Source: Photorhabdus namnaonensis
GTDB taxonomy: Bacteria > Pseudomonadota > Gammaproteobacteria > Enterobacterales > Enterobacteriaceae
DNA length: 64,000 nt
Direction: 5' to 3'
NCBI RefSeq assembly: GCF_001684335.1
Contig: NZ_LOIC01000009.1
Coordinates: 55,933-119,932 of the forward strand
Made by a program: the position numbers and the translations under genes. The notes beneath the pieces are model-generated. The model was given only the letters and a program-made list of their open reading frames with translations. It did no database searches and had not been told where the DNA came from. This document shows, piece after piece, positions 58,285 through 64,000 of the stretch (its first letter is position 1; every line of letters starts with the position of its first letter).

Positions 58285-59334
58285 TTAATAGGTTAAAGGC
58301 AAAGAAATGGTTTTATTATCTCTGGCGGATAAATAGGCGGCGATAAGCAGCTCTAAGGATTTTAAGCCTTCCCGGCCGTCGGTTATCGGTTTGGCTTCGC
58401 CCTTCATCACCTCAATGACATTTTTATAGTAGAGCGGGTGTCCAAATCCGTACACCGACGTGGTTTCGTAATTAGCGGCTTTGACTTGCTGGTCATACTC
58501 TTTTTCGTCAGCGAAATGCCACTCCTGAATTTCATTGACAGCTAAACCCCCTACTCTGACGGTGCCTTTTTCGCCTAAAATGGTGATGGAGCCTTCAAGA
58601 TTTTTAGGATACGTGCACATGGTGACGGCCATTGAGCCTAATGTGCCATCCCGCCAGCGGATATTGAGTACCCCGGTATCTTCTGTTTCGATATCTAAGT
58701 GGGTCGAGGTCATGGCCTGAACATCTTTGACCGGGCCGATTAACCATTCAATTAAATCCACGTAATGGCTTGCCTGATTCATGAAGGCGCCGCCATCAAA
58801 TTCCCAGGTGCCCCGCCAGGCGGCCTGATCATAATAGGCCTGGGGACGGGTCCAGAAAACGTTGAGGTGGACCAGGTGGATTTTGCCAAACCGTTTTTCA
58901 CTGACCGCCCGTTTCAGTAATTGCAGGGTGGCATTTAAGCGGTTTTGTTTGACGACGAAGAGGTGTTTTCCGGCTTTATCCGCCGCTTTAACCATGTTTT
59001 CCCCGTCAGCCAGCCGGGTGGCCATCGGTTTTTCGGTGACGACATGAAAGCCTTTATTAAAGCAGGCCATCGCCTGTGCTGGATGCAGGCCGGAGGGGGT
59101 GGTCAGGATAATGATATCGGCGGTGATGTTATCCAGCATCGTATTTAAGTCGCTAAAACCCGGAACGCCGGTTTTTTCTACCGCCGTGTTTAATGTGTCT
59201 TGATCGTTATCACAGACGGCCACTAATTCGGCCGTTTCTTGATGTATTTCCAGAGAATTGAAATGATTTTTAGCGATCCGCCCACAACCGACTAAAGCAA
59301 ATCTTATCTTTCTGTCGTTGATAGTGCTCAGCAT
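58285..59334 (-). CDS. wbpB: WbpB-like UDP-GlcNAcA 3-dehydrogenase
   Basis: 349-residue Gfo/Idh/MocA oxidoreductase. The NAD motif is FALVGCGRIAKNHF, the catalytic Lys is in VTEKPMA, and GGAFMNQASHYVDLIEWLIG follows in the substrate half. It oxidises C3 of UDP-GlcNAcA. The WbpB-WbpE pair works as a coupled system with 2-oxoglutarate and the NAD held by WbpB. Confidence 0.9.
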   Translation of the reverse strand: MLSTINDRKIRFALVGCGRIAKNHFNSLEIHQETAELVAVCDNDQDTLNTAVEKTGVPGFSDLNTMLDNITADIIILTTPSGLHPAQAMACFNKGFHVVTEKPMATRLADGENMVKAADKAGKHLFVVKQNRLNATLQLLKRAVSEKRFGKIHLVHLNVFWTRPQAYYDQAAWRGTWEFDGGAFMNQASHYVDLIEWLIGPVKDVQAMTSTHLDIETEDTGVLNIRWRDGTLGSMAVTMCTYPKNLEGSITILGEKGTVRVGGLAVNEIQEWHFADEKEYDQQVKAANYETTSVYGFGHPLYYKNVIEVMKGEAKPITDGREGLKSLELLIAAYLSARDNKTISLPLTY

Positions 59335-59348
59335 AATCTTACCCTAAG

Positions 59349-60659
59349 TTAAGCTTTGATAATGTTTGTGTGATGGGGGGCATATTTGCCACGGGTGTCG
59401 ACGACTAATCTGGCGTGATTGATAATTAATTCATAATCAAATTTATCGTGATCGGTGGCTAAAATAACGCAGTCGAACTCTTTGAGACTATTTTCCGTGA
59501 GAGGGTGGCTGGTTAGATTAAAATGATGCTCCCGCATTTTCGGGAAGACTGGGACATGCGGATCGGCATATTCAATATTGGCCCCTAATGTTCTTAATTT
59601 TTCCATAATATGCACCGAGGGGCTTTCTCGCATATCATCCACATTCTTTTTATAGGCGATGCCGAGAATTAATATACGGCTGCCATTAATGGATTTATTA
59701 GCCTTGTTAAGGGCTAATACGGTCTTATTGACCACATAATCGGGCATGGAGGAATTGACTTCACCGGAGAGTTCAATAAAGCGGGTGTTGATACCATATT
59801 CCCGGGCTTTCCAGGTTAAATAGAAAGGATCAATGGGAATACAGTGGCCGCCTAATCCGGGGCCGGGATAATAGGGAACGAAGCCGAAGGGTTTGGTCGC
59901 CGCGGCTTTAATCACTTCGTGGATATCAATCCCCATTTTATCGGCAACCAGTTTCATTTCGTTGACCAAGCCGATATTGACCGCCCGGTGGATATTCTCC
60001 AGCAGTTTTGTCATCTCTGCCGCTTTGGTTGAGCTGACGGGAACAACCTGATCAATGGCGGGTTGATAAACGGCGATCCCCGCTTTTAAGCAGTTTTCTG
60101 TGTGGCCGCCGATGACTTTAGGGATGGTGCGGGTTTCGAAATCGGGGTTACCCGGGTCTTCTCGTTCGGGTGAATAGACCAGAAAGATATCTTCACCGAC
60201 GGTTAACCCGCTCTCTTCAACCCGGGGGAGTAACTCTTCTTCCGTGGTGCCCGGATAGGTGGTGCTTTCTAAGGAGAGGACTTGCCCGGCTCTTAAATAC
60301 GGTTTTACCCTGTCGGTGGTGTTAATGACGAAACTGATATCGGGTTCACGGTATTTATTTAACGGTGTCGGGACGCAAAGAATAATGGCGTCGCATTGAG
60401 CGATTTTGGTGAAATCCGTGGTGGCTTCAAAACCGGTCTTTATCGCGTGACTGATTTTGGCCGCGGGAATATGTTCAATGTAACTTTGGCCGTGATTTAA
60501 TTTATCTGTTTTTTCTTTATCAATATCGAAACCAATGACGTTAAAACCGATATCGTTATATCTGAGCATTAACGGTAAGCCAACATAACCCAGGCCAACA
60601 ATGGCGATGGTGGCGGTTTTATTATCAAATTTCTCGGTGAGAATGGTGAGTGATGACAT
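59349..60659 (-). CDS. wbpA: WbpA-like UDP-GlcNAc 6-dehydrogenase
   Basis: 436 residues. [20 protein letters not shown] binds [17 protein letters not shown] and the catalytic Cys in [14 protein letters not shown] are present. The length and IGF-rich start match WbpA, not Ugd (about 390). It oxidises UDP-GlcNAc to UDP-GlcNAcA, the first step toward UDP-ManNAc3NAcA. It is the first gene of locus A, with an ops-type leader 177 bases upstream. Confidence 0.9.
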   Translation of the reverse strand: MSSLTILTEKFDNKTATIAIVGLGYVGLPLMLRYNDIGFNVIGFDIDKEKTDKLNHGQSYIEHIPAAKISHAIKTGFEATTDFTKIAQCDAIILCVPTPLNKYREPDISFVINTTDRVKPYLRAGQVLSLESTTYPGTTEEELLPRVEESGLTVGEDIFLVYSPEREDPGNPDFETRTIPKVIGGHTENCLKAGIAVYQPAIDQVVPVSSTKAAEMTKLLENIHRAVNIGLVNEMKLVADKMGIDIHEVIKAAATKPFGFVPYYPGPGLGGHCIPIDPFYLTWKAREYGINTRFIELSGEVNSSMPDYVVNKTVLALNKANKSINGSRILILGIAYKKNVDDMRESPSVHIMEKLRTLGANIEYADPHVPVFPKMREHHFNLTSHPLTENSLKEFDCVILATDHDKFDYELIINHARLVVDTRGKYAPHHTNIIKA

Positions 60660-60830
60660 ATTTTGCCTTTTAAGATGATGACTTAAAAAATAAAACTTCT
60701 GAAAATAAATTACATTTTGTTTTTAATAGGATGCTATCTATTTTCATAAGTTTTATTTGGCAAGTGAAACTTTAACGAGCTTTTTAAATAGATTGTGTAA
60801 GATATATCGCTGAAATAATAAATAAGGTAA

Positions 60831-61089
60831 TAATAAAGCTACCGCACTAGGTTATTGGTTCCCAGAACTCCAGAGGATCTTATAATTTTATCTACTGTTT
60901 TGATTTTTCAGTGCTTTTGTCTGCTGTAATATAAAAGCAATTAAAGATAAGTATTTTTAATTAATAACAGGGGAGGTTAAACCGTCAGACTCGTCGGGTC
61001 AAGTATAAATAAAATTTATTTATTTAGTAAGTTTGTAGAATTAGGTTAGCGAAAATCTGTATTACCGGCCATGAAGTGGTAGCCAAATA
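60831..61089 (-). repeat. Intact copy of the JUMPstart/cpxA-3' repeat
   Basis: Mate of 42911-43166. It runs from the ops element through the locus A leader (60836 to about 61061) into the last 28 bases of cpxA. The rest of the 60660-61061 spacer holds no gene; the part next to wbpA shares no visible similarity with the part next to rmlA. Confidence 0.85.
60836..60876 (-). promoter_or_regulatory. JUMPstart/ops-type leader of O-antigen locus A
   Basis: On the minus strand, CCTCTGGAGTTCTGGGAACC leads into ACCTAGTGCGGTAGCTT. GCGGTAGCTT (60836-60845) matches ops GCGGTAGNNT exactly, and the CTCTGG part matches the start of JUMPstart. It lies 177 bases before the wbpA ATG and points toward it, so the 17-kb operon is probably RfaH-dependent. 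Confidence 0.75.
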
Positions 61090-62432
61090 ACCAAGCGTAA
61101 GCCGCCGAGTGGGCTATCCTCAGCACGTACCCAACCGCGGTGCTGGTTAATCGCGGTTTCAACAATGGCTAAACCAAGGCCAGTGCCGCCGGATTCTCGA
61201 TCGCGGGCTTCGTCTGTACGGTAGAAAGGGCGGAATATGTGTTCGCGGTCTTCCGGGTTGACGCCCGGGCCGTCATCATCAACGGTAATGGTGATCCCTT
61301 GATTATCGGTGTGAAATGCGACCGCAATATGGTGGTGGGAGTAGCGTAAGGCATTACGCACGATATTTTCAAAAGCACTGCCAAGTGCTAATGGGTTGCA
61401 GTAAATTGCCCAAGAACTCGGCGGTAAAGTTGCTTCAAGGATTTTGTCCATTTGTTCGGCTTCGAAGCGGGCATTGTCAAGAATATCGTGCCATAAATCT
61501 GTCATTTTGATGTTTTCTCTTAACAGTTCATTTTTATGCTGACTGCGGGAGAGCACTAACAGATCGTTAATCATGCTGTCTAGCCGTTGGGCTTCTGTCT
61601 CAATTCTTTCCAGCTCTTTACTCTCGCCATGACGGCGGCGGAGTAATGCTGTGGCAAGCTGTAGGCGGGTGAGTGGTGTGCGTAGTTCATGGGAGATATC
61701 GGAAATTAGCCGTTGTTGTGCGGTGACCATTCTTTCCAATACCCTGATCATTTGGTTGAAACTGTTACCGGCGGCCAGAAACTCTTGTGGGCCAGCTTCC
61801 AGTTCTGGGTGCTGGCGTAGATTACCTTTAGCAACATCGTCGGCGGCGTTTTTTAATTTACGGGCCGGTTTAGCCAAACTCCACGCCAGCCATAATAGGA
61901 GGGGCGCACTGATTAACATAGTGGCGGTTAATAGTAATAGTGGCCGGTCAAACATCAGATTAATGAAATCCGATTGTGGGCTATTCGCTGGACGAACTAA
62001 ATAAAGTTGATAATGATCTTCTCCATCTCGAATGGAAAAGGGCCCTAACATTTCAGAGCGGCCATATTTTTTCTTTTTCGGGTGATCGGCGTTATCTGAT
62101 TGTCCAATAAAGTTGCGGACAACTTGCATTTCGCTTCTTTGTGCACCGATAACTCTCCCTTCACTTGTGACCAGTATCAGGCGTTGGCCTGGGGGGGCCC
62201 ATTTTTCAATCGCGCGAAATAAACGGCGCCACCAAAGTAAATCGTTAGCGGGATCTTGAGCTAATTCCGCTTCGATATGTTGTTCCAGCATAACTCCCTG
62301 CCGATATTCATTTTCCAGCAGGGAGGTTAGTTGTCTGGAATCCAGTTTCGGCACCATTAATACCAACATTAGGACTAACGCCAGAGTAAACCAGAAAATT
62401 GCGAAGATGCGTGCCGTTAAACTGTTTATCAT
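61062..62432 (-). CDS. cpxA: CpxA, envelope-stress sensor histidine kinase
   Basis: 456 residues. Two membrane helices (about 10-28 and 162-185) flank a periplasmic sensor. A HAMP linker is followed by the phospho-His motif SHELRTPLTRLQL, and N, G1 and G2 ATP boxes (VRNALRY, DDDGPGV, GGTGLGLAI). It overlaps cpxR by 4 bases. A decayed copy of its last codons lies at about 43.14-43.17 kb. Confidence 0.95.
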   Translation of the reverse strand: MINSLTARIFAIFWFTLALVLMLVLMVPKLDSRQLTSLLENEYRQGVMLEQHIEAELAQDPANDLLWWRRLFRAIEKWAPPGQRLILVTSEGRVIGAQRSEMQVVRNFIGQSDNADHPKKKKYGRSEMLGPFSIRDGEDHYQLYLVRPANSPQSDFINLMFDRPLLLLTATMLISAPLLLWLAWSLAKPARKLKNAADDVAKGNLRQHPELEAGPQEFLAAGNSFNQMIRVLERMVTAQQRLISDISHELRTPLTRLQLATALLRRRHGESKELERIETEAQRLDSMINDLLVLSRSQHKNELLRENIKMTDLWHDILDNARFEAEQMDKILEATLPPSSWAIYCNPLALGSAFENIVRNALRYSHHHIAVAFHTDNQGITITVDDDGPGVNPEDREHIFRPFYRTDEARDRESGGTGLGLAIVETAINQHRGWVRAEDSPLGGLRLVIWLPLHGR

Positions 62433-63124
62433 GTCATAGACACCATTAAATATCCTCGTCCACGTAAAGTTTTAAACCAGGGTTGACCATCTTCCCGCTC
62501 AGGTAATTTACGGCGTAGGTTAGAGATATGCATATCGATTGCCCGGTCAAATGGAGTGAGTCGCTTACCTAATACTTCCTGGCTCAAATGTTCGCGGGAA
62601 ACAACTTGACCTAAATGTTGAGTTAGTAAATAGAGCAAGGTAAATTCAGTACCGGTTAAATCGAGAATCTGATTAGCGAAGCTGGCTTCCTGTCGGCCAG
62701 GGTTCAATTGCAGGTTATCGACCTGAAGCGTAGGTAGGCCACTGTCTGTTTGTTGCTGCTCACTCCAGTTTGAGCGGCGAAGAATAGCACGTATACGCGC
62801 TACTAACTCACGATCATTAAATGGTTTGGCAAGATAGTCATCCGCCCCTAATTCTAGTCCCAGAACACGATCCAAATCACTTCCTCGCGCTGTCAGCATA
62901 ATGACTGGAGTTTGATGGTGTAGACGCAGCTCTTTCAATGTCGTAATGCCATTTTTACGCGGCATCATAATATCGAGTAGTAGTAAGTCGATCGAATCGT
63001 CAAGGAATTTTAATGCCTGCTCTCCGTCATGAGCGATCACAACGTTAAATCCTTCCATTTCAAGTAATTCTTTTAATAGTGATGTCAGTTCACGGTCATC
63101 ATCAACTAATAGGATTTTATGCAT
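62429..63124 (-). CDS. cpxR: CpxR, response regulator
   Basis: 231 residues. The receiver has the acidic pair (LLVDDDRE) and phospho-acceptor LLLDIMMPRKNG, then KPFNDREL. The C-terminal OmpR-type winged helix ends WFKTLRGRGYLMV. It is the first gene of cpxRA and divergent from cpxP; the shared spacer has a CpxR box, so the operon is autoregulated. Confidence 0.97.
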   Translation of the reverse strand: MHKILLVDDDRELTSLLKELLEMEGFNVVIAHDGEQALKFLDDSIDLLLLDIMMPRKNGITTLKELRLHHQTPVIMLTARGSDLDRVLGLELGADDYLAKPFNDRELVARIRAILRRSNWSEQQQTDSGLPTLQVDNLQLNPGRQEASFANQILDLTGTEFTLLYLLTQHLGQVVSREHLSQEVLGKRLTPFDRAIDMHISNLRRKLPEREDGQPWFKTLRGRGYLMVSMT

Positions 63125-63178
63125 CGATTACTTCCTCCAAGAACAAAAATACGATAACAAACTTTGCTATTCCACGAC

Positions 63179-63193
63179 TTTACGTTCTTTTAC
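63179..63193 (-). promoter_or_regulatory. CpxR binding site
   Basis: On the minus strand GTAAA-AGAAC-GTAAA, an exact match to the consensus GTAAA(N5)GTAAA. It lies in the 157-base spacer between the divergent cpxR and cpxP starts and probably serves both. Confidence 0.85.
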
Positions 63194-63281
63194 AAGCCTT
63201 TGACGCTAGTTTGCAGCCGCGTAGGTATAGTTGTCCACATTGGACCTAATAGCATCGTTCGGGGAAACGAGGAGTTGTTTA

Positions 63282-63773
63282 ATGCGTAACATAGCAGCGT
63301 TAGTTTTAGCGTCAATGTTTGTTCTTGGCTCGACAGCATCTTTAGCTGGAACAGCAAGTACAATACACGCTGCTACGGTACCCGATAATTGTGCGCCTTG
63401 CGATTATAAAAATGTAGGAAACTATCATTATCGTAATAATGATGCTGGTGATAATGACCATATGTTCAGCGGTATCACTTTAACTGAGCAGCAGCGTCAA
63501 CAGATGCGTGATTTGGTAGGGCAGAAACATCAACCACGTTCATCGATGTCAATGAGTCGCACAGAGCGAGAAGAGATGCGTAAGCTGGTTACTGCGAAGG
63601 ATTTTGATGAGGTGGCAGTAAAAGCCCTGATTGAAAAGATGCTCAGATGTAATGTGGAACGTCAGGTAGAAATGGCCCGTATCCATCACCTGATATACCA
63701 ACTGTTAACGCCTGAGCAACAAGCACAATTGGAACAGCATTATCGGCAGCGTATGTCCCAGTTACCGGACTGA
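63282..63773 (+). CDS. cpxP: CpxP, periplasmic inhibitor of the Cpx pathway
   Basis: 163 residues from ATG 63282, which has GAGGAG at good spacing and a signal peptide (IAALVLASMFVLGSTASLAG); an in-frame upstream TTG is less likely. The mature part has the two LTxxQ motifs of the Spy/CpxP family (LTEQQRQQMRDL and LTPEQQAQLEQ). Unlike the E. coli protein as I know it, it has cysteines, including a CAPC pair before the first motif. CpxP damps CpxA when the envelope is not stressed. Confidence 0.92.
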   Translation: MRNIAALVLASMFVLGSTASLAGTASTIHAATVPDNCAPCDYKNVGNYHYRNNDAGDNDHMFSGITLTEQQRQQMRDLVGQKHQPRSSMSMSRTEREEMRKLVTAKDFDEVAVKALIEKMLRCNVERQVEMARIHHLIYQLLTPEQQAQLEQHYRQRMSQLPD

Positions 63774-63847
63774 TTTGTAATACCCATAGCAGCAAAGTAG
63801 TAGCAAATGAGAATTTTTCCTTGCCATAGACACCATCCCTGTCTTTC

Positions 63848-63872
63848 AGGCCCTTTTTAGGGCCTTTTTTTT
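63848..63872 (+). terminator. Rho-independent terminator after cpxP
   Basis: AGGCCC / GGGCCT stem around a 6-base loop, followed by eight T. It lies about 75 bases after the cpxP stop. Nothing else is seen from there to base 64000. Confidence 0.85.
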
Positions 63873-64000
63873 CAGTCACTTACAACGCATTTCTTTGTAA
63901 AACAACAACATAAAAAATCTATGGTCACCCTCGTTTTTGCAACACTCATTTTGATGAATTTTGGGCTTGCTTAAATCTATCCGGCGTCACTATAGGCAAG

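Noticed and set aside
1..64000. tRNA or rRNA genes
   Set aside because: No cloverleaf or rRNA-like stretch was noticed on reading; a covariance search would be needed to exclude them fully.

Overview
The window looks like a chromosomal segment of an entomopathogenic Morganellaceae bacterium, most likely Photorhabdus (Xenorhabdus is the alternative). The signs are E. coli-like gene order at the conserved ends (hldD-waaF-waaC, kbl-tdh, yibQ-envC, yibN-secB-gpsA-cysE-trmL, cpxARP), a Klebsiella/Proteus-type core cluster (waaA-waaE, waaQ-wabG-wabH, wabN), an ERIC element, and AT-rich accessory DNA full of decayed insertion sequences. The genus assignment is inference from gene content, not from a search.

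Region 1 (1-13.4 kb) is the LPS inner/outer core locus. waaE (cut by the window edge) and waaA lie on the minus strand. Divergent from them are waaQ-wabG-wabH, overlapping by 4 bp each, and an AT-rich GT9 gene. A GT8 gene follows on the minus strand, then the WabN-type deacetylase, a Mig-14-like gene and a GT25 pseudogene with two in-frame stops. hldD-waaF-waaC then run towards them on the minus strand. WabG, WabH and WabN together imply a GalA-GlcNAc step with later N-deacetylation to GlcN. No waaL ligase is present.

Region 2 (13.4-24 kb) is housekeeping: kbl-tdh, ERIC, yibQ-envC, yibN-secB-gpsA-cysE, and trmL flanked by two paralogous methyltransferases. gpmM and grxC, which sit inside these blocks in E. 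coli, are missing.

Region 3 (24-61 kb) holds two complete, side-by-side O-antigen loci, both transcribed on the minus strand, each with its own Wzx, Wzy, glycosyltransferases and JUMPstart/ops-type leader. Locus B (26.2-42.75 kb) makes a dTDP-3-amino-3,6-dideoxyhexose (RmlA, QdtA/FdtA-like, QdtB/FdtB-like) and N-formylates it with an ankyrin-fused formyltransferase (QdtF-like); it is riddled with IS30, IS5 and manC remnants. Locus A (43.5-60.66 kb) encodes a full WbpA-B-E-D-I set for UDP-ManNAc3NAcA, a WbpM/PglF-like dehydratase with aminotransferase and a PglC-like initiating transferase, and a membrane-anchored protein resembling the C-terminal domain of D-glucuronyl C5-epimerases.

The most striking structure is the set of decayed boundary-gene copies around locus B: a trmL 5' remnant at 26.0-26.16 kb on one side, and on the other a second copy of the JUMPstart/cpxA-3' region (42.91-43.17 kb) followed directly by a decayed cysE copy (43.2-43.5 kb). 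I read this as the footprint of a tandem duplication or stacking of the whole cysE-trmL-(O-antigen)-cpxA locus, which left two different O-antigen systems next to each other.

Region 4 (61-64 kb) is cpxA-cpxR and divergent cpxP, with an exact CpxR box between cpxR and cpxP.
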